NCBI GenBank assembly: GCA_036924085.1
Contig: JAVGWX010000013.1
Span: 49,422,465-49,486,464, forward strand
Reading direction: 5' to 3'
Length of the DNA stretch: 64,000 nt
Source: Ariolimax columbianus
Lineage: Eukaryota; Mollusca; Gastropoda; Stylommatophora; Arionidae
Shown one piece after another: positions 9,390-19,424 of this stretch. Position 1 is the first letter of the stretch, and every line of letters starts with the position of its first letter. A model generated the notes under the pieces. That model did not search any database. It worked only from the letters and a program-made list of their open reading frames with translations, and was not told the DNA's origin. Both the position numbers and the translations under genes were made by a program.

Positions 9390-10320
9390 TGTTGAGAGTC
9401 AATGTAGGCACTAACTGGATTTGTTGAGAGTCGATGTAGGCACTAACTGGTTTTTTTTAGAGTAAATGTAGGCACTAGCTGGGTTTGTTGAGAGTCAATG
9501 TAGGCACTAACTGGGTTTGTTGAGAGTCTATGTAGGCACTAACTGGGTTTGTTGAGAGTCAATGTAGGCACTAACTGGATTTGTTGATAGTCAATGTAGG
9601 CACTAACTGGGTTTGTTGAGAGTCAATGTAGACACTAACTGGGTTTGTTGAGAGTCAATGTAGGTACTAACTGGGTTTGTTGAGAGTCAATGTAGGCACT
9701 AAATGGGTTTGTTGAGAGTCAATGTAGGCACTAACTGGGTTTGTTGAGAGTGTATGTAGGCACTAACTGGGTTTGTTGAGAGTCTATGTAGGCACTAGCT
9801 GGGTTTGTTGAGAGTCTATGTAGGCACTAACTGGGTTTGTTGAGAGTCTATGTAGGCACTAACTGGGTTTGTTGAGAGTCTATGTAGGCACTAACTGGGT
9901 TTGTTGAGAGTCAATGTAGGCACTAACCGGGTTTGTTGAGAGTCTATGTAGGCACTAACTGGGTTTGTTGAGAGTCTATGTAAGCACTAACTGGGTTTGT
10001 TGAGAGTCTTTGTAGGCACTAACTGGGTTTATTGAGAGTCAATGTAGGCACTAACTGGGTTTGTTGAGAGTCAATGTAGGCACTAACTGGGTTTGTTGAG
10101 AGTCTATGTAGGCACTAACTGGGTTTGTTGAGAGTCTATGTAGGCACTAACTGGGTTTGTTGAGAGTCAATGTAGGCACTAACTGGGTTTGTTGAGAGTC
10201 TATGTAGGCACTAACTGGGTTTGTTGAGAGTCTAGGTAGGCACTAACTGGGTTTGTTGAGAGTCTATGTAGGCACTAACTGGGTTTGTTGAGAGTCTATG
10301 TAGGCACTAACTGGGTTTGT
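9390..10320. repeat. 32-bp minisatellite, about 29 copies
   Basis: The unit is TTTGTTGAGAGT, then CAATGTAGGCACTAACTGGG. Units vary mainly at CAATG versus CTATG. The two variants are interspersed, which suggests several rounds of unit expansion. Period 32 is not a multiple of three, and no coding signal is present. Confidence 0.95.
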
Positions 10321-10526
10321 CTCTGCTATCTGTCTCAACGTGGTGTTACAGATTCAGTCATGGATTGTCATTCTGGCTGCACTTCTCACACAGCGCATCT
10401 CACAGATCTGGATCTTACTCTAATAGGTTGCTAGTAAGGTCCAAGATTGACATTGGGAACACATTGTATGAATAAATAGTGTATTTATCAGCATCCTCTT
10501 ATTTGAAAGAAGCACTCTAGGGTGTT
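10321..10526. other. Unassigned spacer
   Basis: No gene or repeat is recognised between the 32-bp array and the minus-strand RT fragment. Confidence 0.3.
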
Positions 10527-11069
10527 TCAAAATAGGTGAACAATTTGATAGTGCACACTGTTCGCATTCTGAATTCTATGTGCAATCTCTCTGTCTACTC
10601 TGTCGTCACTAGTGAACATAATACCCAGGTATTTGAACTCCCGTACTTGCTTGATACTAATGTGGAAACTTTTCTGCACTTGTTCACGTGACATCAACAT
10701 AGTCTCTGTCTTGCCTGTGTTGATCTCCATGTCATATTCGTTACAAGAGAAATGGAGATAGTTCAGGTGATGTTGTAGGTCTTCTCCATTTTGGTAAAAG
10801 ATGACCTGATCATTAACAAACAACAGTTCATTTAGGGACTCCTCGTTGGGATTAACCAACTGTGTAATTGTATCCAGAAAAATAATGAACAAAAGTGGAG
10901 AAAGAACACACCCCTGTCGTACACTAGTCAGAACTGGAAACCAATTTGTCAGACCTGTTTTCGTTCGTACCGCACCTTCACTGTTTACGTACAAGGCATT
11001 CAACAACAACAACACAAATTTCTGACACGTCGGCATTTGATCTTTCTCTTTCAGTATTGGTTTAAGCAA
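10527..11069 (-). CDS. LINE-G reverse transcriptase palm fragment
   Basis: A 180-codon open stretch of RT. It has VRQGCVLSPLLF (the normal form is GVRQGC), then LLFVNDQVIF where FADD is expected, so a catalytic Asp-Asp pair is reduced to Asn-Asp and the enzyme would be inactive. MEINTGKTETML and VREFKYLGIMF follow, which are standard RT thumb blocks. The start Met is arbitrary, since the ORF begins inside the domain. It ends at 10527 in the middle of the thumb. Confidence 0.75.
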   Translation of the reverse strand: MLKPILKEKDQMPTCQKFVLLLLNALYVNSEGAVRTKTGLTNWFPVLTSVRQGCVLSPLLFIIFLDTITQLVNPNEESLNELLFVNDQVIFYQNGEDLQHHLNYLHFSCNEYDMEINTGKTETMLMSREQVQKSFHISIKQVREFKYLGIMFTSDDRVDREIAHRIQNANSVHYQIVHLF

Positions 11070-11480
11070 TTAATTGTTTTTTGATACACCAAAATGTCTG
11101 ATCTGTCGAACTCTAATTCTGTTCATTAAATATCATTCCGTCCGTAATTTCCACAATTTCATTTGTTCTATTTTCTTTTCACGACATATCCCCATAACAA
11201 AGAAACCAATGCCCTTCTCTAATCATCTGTTAATTGTCCATGTTTCTACGCCATATAGTAAGGAAAACAACACATAACACATGATCCCTCTAATTTTTCA
11301 TTTATGACTTATTTGTTCGGGTGTCAAAATCTGAAGCATATTGGTGAAAATAGACTTGTCAATTCCTATTCTCTTCCCGATTTCAATTTATCGTCCTCCA
11401 TCTTCCGTTGCTAAATTTCTTAGATGGGAGAAGATTCTGACTTGTTCCAGTGTTTGATCATCAATTTTTTCGCTTAGATG
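11070..11480 (-). pseudogene. LINE-G reverse transcriptase thumb/C-terminal fragment
   Basis: On the minus strand, from 11480 down, it reads LEQVRIFSHL, ATEDGGR, IGIDKSIFTNMLQIL and then FSLLYGVETWTINR. This is the normal order of thumb blocks, interrupted by a stop. It lies upstream of the RT palm at 10527-11069 on the same strand, so the C-terminal piece precedes the catalytic piece. Two truncated insertions in tandem, or a rearrangement, would explain this. Confidence 0.6.
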
Positions 11481-11712
11481 TAACAAATTATTGTCGCTTT
11501 AACGCCTGTGCGAATGAGGTACTATTTATAGAGCTTGGTTTTAACCCCGGAAGAATATACTAACATTAGTCATCGAGTCTTGGGCTTCAGTTTTTTAATT
11601 CTTTTCCAATTTATCAAATCTAAATAGCAAATTTTTCGCCTGATGTCACACGCTAATAATGGCTTATTGTCAAGTCGTTTCGCTGGATAAACAAACTTTG
11701 TTTCTAGTTCCT

Positions 11713-11782
11713 AGGTGTGGTCTCGAGGTAAGGTCTCCGCCTCGGGTGCTGGAGGTCGGGTTTGTTCCCGTGGATCTTCTGG
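11713..11782 (+). other. tRNA-like sequence (SINE head candidate)
   Basis: It resembles a tRNA body: GTGTGGTCTCGAGGTAAGG as A-box region, GTCTCCGCCTCGGG as anticodon arm region, and GGTCGGGTTTGTTCCCG as a T-arm with a degenerate B-box (normally GGTTCGATCCC). The damaged B-box argues against an active tRNA gene. It is followed by minus-strand copy B of the AAC-tail family. Confidence 0.45.
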
Positions 11783-11784
11783 AT

Positions 11785-12074
11785 GTTGTTTTGAAAGCCC
11801 ATAATGAGTATGTTAACTCTTTGCGCGCCCTGAAAAGGAAGTTAAGTAACGGTTTGCAGTAGCTTTCCTCACAACCCAAACGTGCTGATGAAGGTTGACC
11901 CGGATTCTCAAGGCGGTTTTGCTATGCCTGGTTTCATCTGCGTGTCGCTCACTACAGCGGGCATCATGTCGATCCCTCACCTCGTTAGTCAGGATGCGAT
12001 GAAAACAGTCTGTTTCCCGGGAGGGCAACAAGGAAACCGAGATGAAGGTCTTGGCCAGTATGTTTTGCCTGACG
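11785..12074 (-). mobile_element. 37-bp-repeat / AAC-tail element, copy B body
   Basis: The reverse complement matches copies A and D, from the (AAC)-side end at about 11785 (CATAATGAGTATG on the + strand) through GCGCGCCCTGAAAAGGAAG, GTGCTGATGAAGG and GTTAGTCAGGATGCGATGA to AGGTCTTGGCCAGTATG. Its repeat side continues directly into the 37-bp array at 12075, as in copy A. Confidence 0.7.
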
Positions 12075-13290
12075 CTGACTAATTTGTCTGATCAGTATGT
12101 TTCCCTGACTAACTTGTCTGATCAGAATGTTTTGCCTGACCCTGACTAACTTGTCTGATCAGTATGTTTTACTTACTTACTTTCCGTGTCCAAACACCAT
12201 GTCACACATCATCCGTTCAGTATTCAGCAACTTAAACTGCCTTGTCGTTCGCCTCCATCGTGTCGTTCATGTCACAGGTTTCATGGAGGTTGGGGCAGGT
12301 CATCAGATGATCTTGGTCTTGAACTGCGCCGTATTCACATGTGTCAACATTTGAGTATCCCCATTTCTTCAAGTTCCCTCTGCATCTTGAGACACCAGTT
12401 CGAAGTCTGTTCATTGCCTTCCACACAGCGTAGGGCAGGTGTTGTCCAGGCGCAGCCTCTTCCTTGAGCTCTTATCCATGGATCCTGCATTGTTTAGCGC
12501 CACCTCTCGATGCGTTGACCTTCCGGGCTTGTCTGCATGGTCTCTGTCGACCATGTATGTTTTGCCTGACCCTGACTAACATGCCTGATCAGTATGTTTT
12601 GCCTGACCCTGACTAACGTGCCTGATCAGTATGTTTTGCCTGACCCTGACTAACATGCCTGATCAGTATGTTTCACCTGACCATGACTATCATAGTCTGG
12701 TCAGTATGTTTCACCTGACTCTGACTATCATAGTCTGATCAGTATGTTTCACCTGGCTCTGACTATCATAGTCTGGTCAGTATATTTCACCTGGCTCTGA
12801 CTATCATAGTCTGGTCAGTATGTTTCACCTGGCTCTGACTATCATAGTCTGGTCAGTATGTTTCACCTGACCAGACTATCAAAGTCTGATCAGTATGTTT
12901 CATCTGGCTCTGACTATCATAGTCTGGTCAGTATGTTTCACCTGACCCAGACTATCAAAGTCTGATTAGTATGTTTCACATGGCTCTGACTATCATAGTC
13001 TGGTCAGTATGTTTCACCTGGTTCTGACTATCATAGTCTGGTCAGTATGTTTCACCTGACCCAGACTATCAAAGTCTGATTAGTATGTTTCACATGGCTC
13101 TGACTATCATAGTCTGGTCAGTATGTTTCACCTGGTTCTGACTATCATAGTCTGGTCAGTATGTTTCACCTGACCCAGACTATCAAAGTCTGATTAGTAT
13201 GTTTCACATGGCTCTGACTATCATAGTCTGGTCAGTATGTTTCACCTGGTTCTGACTATCATAGTCTGGTCAGTATGTTTCAACTGACCA
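12075..13290 (-). repeat. 37-bp minisatellite, about 22 units, interrupted by a LINE
   Basis: The unit on the + strand is TATGTTTTGCCTGACCCTGA, then CTAACATGCCTGATCAG. After about 12670 the units carry a palindromic core, GACTATCATAGTC. From about 12860 on, two unit types alternate in a loose higher-order pattern. The array forms the repeat end of copy B and contains the LINE-D insertion at 12171-12555. Confidence 0.9.
12171..12555 (-). mobile_element. LINE-D 3' end inserted in the 37-bp array
   Basis: The exact 8-bp duplication TATGTTTT occurs at 12163-12170 and 12556-12563. On the minus strand it encodes AMNRLRTGVSRCRGNLKKWG, then CEYGAVQDQDHLMTCPNL, the C-terminal Cys/His motif region of a LINE ORF2. 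It ends with an AAGT-type tail (GTAAGTAAGTAA). The target was a repeat unit, so the insertion postdates array growth on both sides. Confidence 0.8.
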
Positions 13291-13884
13291 GATAGATGTT
13301 ACTCTCCTCTTCCCTCCGAACGAAGATTAAAACTATAATGAGCAACAAAGACTGATGTTAGGTAAAGTCAGTCTTTTAATTCATGAACAAGGTCCGAATC
13401 AATCTTCTACTTAACGACATGTCAGATCCAAATGATGTTTCGCATGCAGCCTTAGGTTATCCATTACGCTAATACAATGCTATTATTTAGTCCATATAAT
13501 TTAAGACATTTGCACATCGGCGAACTCGTTTAATCTCTTAGAACCATTGCAAAGAAATGGCATTAAATTTAAAATGTTACAGTACACAGCTTAATTTCTC
13601 GACGCATTTTGTTCATAGGCGTATCTTCTTAATATCTTGATGGATCAATTGATTGTATGTGTTGCCCTTTATGTACAATCGTAAAAATGAGATCAATATG
13701 CAACAGTTAGTATAGCCCTCAGGTCACGATTAGACACTAAGATTGAATCAATTGCGCAGCTAATTGTATTTTGCTTAAAGCGATTGAATATTGAAATGCA
13801 TTTCTTGTCAATGTATGTACACTTCATTGTTTTGATAAACATACGCTAATTTATCCAAGTCTGCTAATCAGTATGTCCACAAAA
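13291..13884. other. AT-rich non-coding sequence, nothing recognised
   Basis: Intron sequence with no open frame of note and no tandem structure. Confidence 0.4.
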
Positions 13885-15010
13885 ATTGACTTTAATCATT
13901 CCAAATATGTCGATTCAAAGAGGTTGATAATTTTTACTGGAAAGACACAGTATAATCCATCTCGTTGCCCGTTCTGTTTTCTTCCCGGAGCACATGTTCA
14001 ACACACTTCTTCCAGAACTTAATGTCAATTTTTGAAATTTACTCGTCTCAGCACTTCAATTTCACACATTTTAAATGTCCTGTTATGTTCGGTAACTTGT
14101 CCTTTGGATTTAGCCCACACAAGCTCTATAGGGTTTAGATGTGCATGATATGCAGGTAGTCGCAGAAAAGTGTGACTTTTCACTGATTTTGTCAGTATGA
14201 TACACCTTTTGTCTTATGTATCTTTTTTACACGCTGCAACAATATGGGCTTAAAATACATGTTGTCGAAATTAACTTTTTCTTTAGCTAGCTATGTCCTA
14301 ATTTGAGCTTTTGTTTTTGATGCAGTTGGTACTTTGTCTTCCTCTGATACTGCATGGTGATAGGATGCATTATCCATTACTAAGCATGACAGTCTATCCA
14401 GAATTGGAAGCGGATCATTCGTAATCCTGTGCCTGAAAACTTGTTTATTCATTTCAGTAAGGTAATCTCTGCCGTCGGAACCTTTTTAATTTGAAAATAA
14501 GTTTAGCATCACGGAATAGTACTTTTCACTCCATCCGGCACACGTAAGTAAAATGCGCTGGTCTTTACTGCTTGGATTTTGTCTTTTCTATTCACCATCA
14601 ACTGATTGTCATTCTTTACCATAGATGTGGTTATCTTTGACCCAAGATTTGTATAAGTGTATAATAGCTTAGCCTTGCCTACGCCGTTCACGTATCTGTC
14701 TCAGGCATTTGCTTCTGTCAGCAATCAAATGTGGCTTTTTACATATCATGTTTCAGCCGCCTGAATGTAACTCCAAAGAGTACTTTTAGAAATGTCAAAA
14801 CTGCAGTCGAATTGCAATGTTAATTTTCATTTCCGGAGAGAAACAAATTGATTGTTTGTCAGCAGTTTCAAAAATCCCTTTGCTTATGATATTTCTGTCG
14901 AAATCGTCAAATTTCCTTATCCTACCTTGCTTGATATTCTTTTTTGTGGTTTTGTGTGTTCGCCTTATTTCTCTATTCCCCAAGCCAGTGGACGTTGCAC
15001 TAAGTTTTTA
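13885..15010 (-). pseudogene. Decayed IS630/Tc1-type DDE transposase, copy 1
   Basis: On the minus strand a helix-turn-helix-like N-terminal piece (RIRKFDDFDRNIISKGIF) is visible near 14930. Next comes a degenerate first-Asp region, then LSCLVMDNASYHHAVSEED near 14360 (second catalytic Asp), LNPIELVWAKSKG-like sequence near 14115 (the Glu region) and FWKKCVEHVL near 14010. Stops and shifts throughout make it inactive. It aligns with the + strand copy at 57150-58170, including non-coding stretches such as GCCACATTTGATTGCTG. The first Asp block, LDESWVNAHHT in copy 2, is lost here. Confidence 0.72.
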
Positions 15011-15094
15011 TTTTTGTGCCTGTTGGTCCAGTGCATCCGACTTCGGCATCCATTTTATGCAAGAGTCTGCTTCCTCATGCATTTTCTAAGGGTT

Positions 15095-15185
15095 TGTTCC
15101 CCGGGGTAACGTCCAGTGCTGTGATGAGGAGTAAACCCAACAGCTAGGGGCTGTCAGCCGTGTCACTTAATCACTAGGCCACGCC
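15095..15185 (-). other. tRNA-like sequence (SINE head candidate)
   Basis: The minus strand reads GGCGTGGCCTAGTGATTAAG, a good A-box, followed after a spacer by GTTGGGTTTACTCC, a weak B-box. This layout is typical of old tRNA-derived SINEs. No tail or duplication was found. Confidence 0.4.
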
Positions 15186-15189
15186 TTAA

Positions 15190-15880
15190 GCGTTGCTTGA
15201 TATGAGTGCAGTCTTAATTATGTCCGATTCAACGGTAAAAGGATGATTTATCCAGACTAAGCACCCAATCGCGCTCGTTTCTCTGGGTCATGTGTATGTC
15301 AATATAAATGACCAATCTTAGAATCCCTGCAGAAAATAAACTTGTATAGTGAAACAGTTACCTTCTAAATTGTTATAAATGAACAGTTCAAACTCATTAT
15401 GAAAATGATAACAATGTAAATTTGGAAAAAGCAACTTATGTAACAATAACAACCCCATAAACTACAATATAGTGATACGCCTATATCTGAATGACAGTTT
15501 CGCATGAATGACCGTGGTTGTTTTCCGCACTCGACAAAGTGTCTAATTGGCGCTCGAGATAATCAAGAACTTATTTTTACTCGTTGAATTTGAATGTCAA
15601 AACATATATTTTTAAAATAGCACGACTGTGTACTGTAAACATATTAAAATTATGTCCAATTCAGTGAGGTTTATTTTAACATAGCCTAGTGAATAACTTT
15701 TTCAAAATACATCAATATTCTTAGAGAAATAAATATTTATTTAACGTCATGGATATTCTAAGGATGCATGTGAAAAATCATTTGGATCTGACATGCAGTT
15801 TTGTAGAAAATTGCTTCGAACCTTGTTGATGAATTAAAAGACGGACTTTAGTTTCACACTACAATACAAACACGTCTAGG
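15190..15880. other. AT-rich non-coding sequence, nothing recognised
   Basis: No open frame, tandem repeat or element similarity is recognised. Confidence 0.4.
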
Positions 15881-15884
15881 CTTT

Positions 15885-15962
15885 ATACGGGCTCGAACTC
15901 ATGTCTCCAGGCTAGCAGATTGATGTTTCACCCGCTCTAACCCACTCTTCTCGATTTCGGGC
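15885..15962 (-). other. tRNA-like sequence
   Basis: The minus strand reads GAGTGGGTTAGAGCGGGTGA (A-box and D-arm), about 24 nt of anticodon-like region, then CATGAGTTCGAGCCCGTAT (B-box and T-arm), about 78 nt in all. The boxes are closer to consensus than in the other tRNA-like pieces. The arms do not all pair, so a SINE head or tRNA pseudogene is more likely than a working tRNA. Confidence 0.5.
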
Positions 15963-16016
15963 TCAAGGTAAAGGTAATTCAATCCGACACAGCTGTCGGA
16001 GATAATGTGTTCATTG

Positions 16017-16560
16017 TTCTTCTTCTTCGAACGCTGTCATATGTCGACTTCAATTTATTCAAAGAAAGTTGCCGTCATCCTGAGGCTGTCGACACTGTCA
16101 TAGAGCGTGTCTAGTGTTGGCACTAGTTATGGACACATGTGCTTTCTCTGGTCCTCGTATGTCGGGAAATTTTGCAGCAGATGTTCAGAGGTCATTGTCC
16201 CAGTACCACAGTTACATTCGCCAGTAGCACCTATCTTATGTTTATTAATTAGATGGTACCTCAGTCTGACGTGGCCGACGCGGAGTCTGAAAACCACCAC
16301 ATGCTGGCTTCTATGCAACTGGAACTAAAAATCCATTTTTGTGTAGACAACATAATCTTGTTCCCATTTGTCCATGTATCTGGCCCTGTTAAACCTTTTG
16401 GACTCTTTGTAGGTCACACTTTAATCTGGTTGTAGTAACCTTCGTTCGCCAGTCTGGGATTGGACCCACTGTACTACAACTCTTCTGAGTTTGGATTGCT
16501 AGCATAGCTGACAGAGTACTGATTCTAGATAATTTAGTTCTGTAGTTCATTGCTCAAGAC
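16017..16560 (-). mobile_element. I-type LINE 3' fragment, copy 4
   Basis: It begins on the + strand with the reverse-complement GAA tail (TTCTTCTTCTTCG). On the minus strand it encodes HVVVFRLRVGHVRLRYHL, then ECNCGTGTMTSEHLLQN, the C-terminal Cys/His tail of the family. Upstream RNase H sequence up to about 16560 is decayed. Copy 1 at 4420-4788 is its counterpart. Confidence 0.8.
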
Positions 16561-16704
16561 TGCATCTTGTTTATTAGGTAGAGTGGCCAGTACCGTTCCA
16601 CATAACCGTTCCTTTACTAACTTTAAGCCAGGTACCCATTTATATATGGGTAGGCTGCAGAGTGCCAGTAACATGAATTAAACCCAGTACCTTTACTATT
16701 CGAC

Positions 16705-17155
16705 AGCGCAATGCAATCTCGGACTTTAAGTTATTTTCCATATTGTGGAGGAGGCCGAGGTAGATGTATTCGTCGACATGCTCCTATGGTATATCATTTA
16801 GTGATACGGGGTTGGGCAGCCTTCAACTCGATAAAGGCGGTAACAGACGACACAAGAGACACCAGACTGCGGGCTGACATATTCGACTCAGTAGTCCTAC
16901 CAGCGCTATGCTATAGATGTAAAACCTGGTTTCTGACAAAAGCCATGGAGAACCAGCTAAGGCCAACACATGCCTCGTGTGAGCGCCGTATGGTGGGCAT
17001 TTCACTTAGGCAACAGCGCCAGATGGGCTAACACAGCCGTGACATCCGGGCATTGTCACACGTCAAGGATGTCATCCATCAAGTCAACAACTCCAAGCAC
17101 CGCTGGGCTGGTCATGTAGTCAGAAGGAAAGACGAACGCAGTAGCACAGCAACCC
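16705..17155 (+). pseudogene. LINE-C RT thumb fragment
   Basis: Translates to RGWAAFNSIKAVTDDTRD, then LRADIFDSVVLPALCY, KTWFLTKAMENQLRP, and after a stop HSRDIRALSHVKDV, NNSKHRWAGHVVRRKDER. These are the LINE-C thumb blocks also seen at 4890-5460 (minus) and 50800-51115 (+). The coding sequence runs into the minisatellite at the point where the family encodes W-S-T-A-T. Confidence 0.75.
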
Positions 17156-18095
17156 CTCAGTGGTACCTGTAGCACATCTACCCCCCAGTGGTACCTGGAA
17201 CACAGCGACCCCCCATTGGTACCAGGAGCACAGCGACCCCCCCCAGTGGTACCTGGAGCACAGCGACCCCCCCCCCCCCAGTGGTACCTGGAGCACAGAG
17301 ACCCCCCAGTGGTACCTGGGACACAGCAACCCCCCAGTGGTACCTGGATCACAGCGACCCCCCAGTGGTACCAGGAGCACAGCGACCCCCCCCCCCCCAG
17401 TGGTACCAGGAGCACAGCGACCCCCCAGTGGTACCTGGAACACAGCGACCCCCCCCAGTGGTACCAGGAGCACAGCGACCCCCCCCCCAGTGGTACCAGG
17501 AGCACAGCGACCCCCCCCCCAGTGGTACCTGGAGCACAGCGACCCCCCCAGTGGTACCTGGAGCACAGAGACCCCCCAGTGGTACCTGGGGCACAGCGAC
17601 CCCCCAGTGGTACCTGGAACACAGCGAACCCCCCAGTGGTACCAGGAGCACAGCAAACCCCCCCCCCCCAGTGGTACGAGGAGCACAGCGACCCCCCAGT
17701 GGTACCTGGAGCACAGCGACCCCCCCAGTGGTACCTGGAGCACAGAGACCCCCCAGTGGTACCTGGGGCACGGCGACCCCCCAGTGGTACCTGGAACACA
17801 GCGACCCCCCCAGTGGTACCAGGAGCACAGCGACCCCCCCCCCCCACCCCCCAGTGGTACCAGGAGCACAGCGACCCCCCCAGTGGTACCTGGAACACAG
17901 CGACCCCCCAGTGGTACCAGGAGCACAGCGACCCCCCCCCCCCCAGTGGTACCAGGAGCACAGCGACCCCCCCAGTGGTACCTGGAACACAGCGACCTCC
18001 CAGTGGTACCAGGAGCACAGCGACCCCCCCCCAGTGATACCAGGAGCACAGCGGCCCCTCAGTGGTACCTGGAGCACAGCGACCCCCAGTGGTAC
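17150..18095. repeat. ~28-bp KpnI-site minisatellite (about 33 units) inside LINE-C coding
   Basis: The unit is AGTGGTACCTGGAGCACAGC, then GA and a run of 5 to 12 C. C-run length differs between units. One strand translates as S-T-A-T-P-Q-W-Y-L, matching the LINE-C sequence STATAVWY at the same place in the fragment at 4802-5812. LINE-C coding flanks the array on both sides (RRKDER before, WYPRGK after). The many long ORFs here are products of the repeat and I do not call them genes. Confidence 0.92.
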
Positions 18096-18204
18096 CCGCG
18101 CGGCAAAACATGACCACCTGGTATACACCCCCCCCCCCCCCCCCCCCTTTCCCATTTGTCATAGATGGCAAGATACGCTCAAGCTGCACAACACTCGCGA
18201 TCCT
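18096..18204 (+). pseudogene. LINE-C C-terminal remnant after the array
   Basis: Immediately right of the array the reading WYPRGK corresponds to WYTRGKK of LINE-C. After a poly-C run (18127-18147) the sequence GATGGCAAGATACGCTCAAG, then CTGCACAACACTCGCG, aligns with 51079-51116 of the other + strand fragment. Confidence 0.55.
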
Positions 18205-18495
18205 AAAACAAACAAGTTAGCCATCCACTGGACAACTCGTGCCTGAGACAGAAGTTATCCATCCACTGGACTTCCCGTGCCTGAGACAGACGTTAGCCAT
18301 CCACTGGACAACCCGTGCCCAAGACAGAAGCTAGCCATCCACTGGACAACCCGTGCCCGAAACAGAAGTTAGCCATCCACTGGACAAACCCGTGTCTGAT
18401 ACAGAAGTTAGCCATCCACTGGACAACCCGTGCCTAAGACAGAAGTTAGCCATCCACTGGACAACCTGTGCCCGAAACAGAAGTTAGCCATCCAA
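18205..18495 (+). repeat. 38-bp tandem repeat, about 7 units (composite element, copy 1)
   Basis: The unit is GTTAGCCATCCACTGGACAA, then CCCGTGCCTGAGACAGAA. The reverse complement forms the ~19-unit array at 50090-50795. In both places the array leads into the same conserved core. Confidence 0.92.
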
Positions 18496-18654
18496 AATCG
18501 ACTGAAAACTGAGATTAGACCAGCACAAAACCAAAAAAACATAGCATTGCTCGAGCCTAGCTAGCTAAGCAGATAAATGCACCCTGCTACTACCAACTCG
18601 GACAAGAGTTAGAACCTGCACAAGAGGTAACGCCCTTGTAGATGTACTAGTCGA
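18496..18654 (+). mobile_element. Conserved core of the 38-bp-repeat composite element, copy 1
   Basis: About 155 bp with ATTAGACCAGCACA, TTGCTCGAGCCTAG, CTAAGCAGATAAATGCA and ACCTGCACAAGAG, all found in the same order on the minus strand at 49925-50090. No coding is visible. The two loci share array, core and a following simple-sequence array, which points to a transposed or duplicated unit. Confidence 0.65.
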
Positions 18655-19330
18655 CTATGACTAAGACTAAGACTAAGGCTAAGCCTACGACTAACACTAA
18701 CACTAAGACTAAGCCTAAGCCTAAGACTAAGCCTACGACTAAACTTACGACTAACACTAAGACTAAGCCTACGACTAACACTAAGACTAAGACTAAGACT
18801 GAGCCTACGACTAATACTAACACTAAGACTAAGACTTAACCTAACCCTACGACTAACACTAACACTAAGACTAAGCCTAATCCTAAGACTAAGCCTACGA
18901 CTAACACTAACACTAAGACTTAGCCTAATGCTACGACTAACACTAACACTAAGACTAAGACTAAGACTAAGCCTACGACTAACACTAACACTAAGCCATA
19001 AGCCTAAGACTAAGCCTACGACTAACACTAACACTAAGACTAAGCCTAAGACTAAGCCTACGACTAACACTAATACTAAGCCTAAGCCTAAGACTAAGCC
19101 TACGACTAACACTAACACTAACACTAAGCCTAAGCCTACGACTAACACTAAGACTAAGATTAAGACTAATAATATCACTATCACTAAGACTAAGACAAAG
19201 ACAAAGCCTAAGCCTAAGCCTAAGACTAACACTATCACTAAGACTAACACTATCACTAAGACTAACACTATCACTAAGACTATCACTATGACTAAGACTA
19301 AGACTAAGACTAAGACTAACACTGATACTT
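18655..19330. repeat. CTAAGN-type hexanucleotide array
   Basis: About 110 hexamers built from CTAAGA, CTAAGC, CTAACA and CTACGA. It is not the TTAGGG telomere repeat. It follows the composite core directly. The long Leu/Val-rich ORF on the other strand is a product of the repeat. Confidence 0.92.
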
Positions 19331-19424
19331 AGACCTTTACTGTGAAATCCGAGTGTTCTACAACTACGCTATCCATTACAGAAAATGATAACTGTAACTC
19401 AGCCCGGAATACTAAAAGCCTCAT

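Noticed and set aside
15885..15962. Functional tRNA gene
   Set aside because: A-box and B-box are fair, but stem pairing is incomplete and it stands alone in AT-rich decayed sequence. A SINE or tRNA relic is more likely.
17056..18246. Several 270-380 codon ORFs on both strands
   Set aside because: All lie in the 28-bp minisatellite, where C-run length changes shift the frame at random. They overlap each other on both strands.
18609..19322. 237-codon Leu/Val/Ser ORF
   Set aside because: Translation of the CTAAGN hexamer array.
18655..19330. Interstitial telomeric repeat
   Set aside because: The hexamers are CTAAGA, CTAAGC, CTAACA and CTACGA, not CCCTAA/TTAGGG. CCCTA occurs only by chance.
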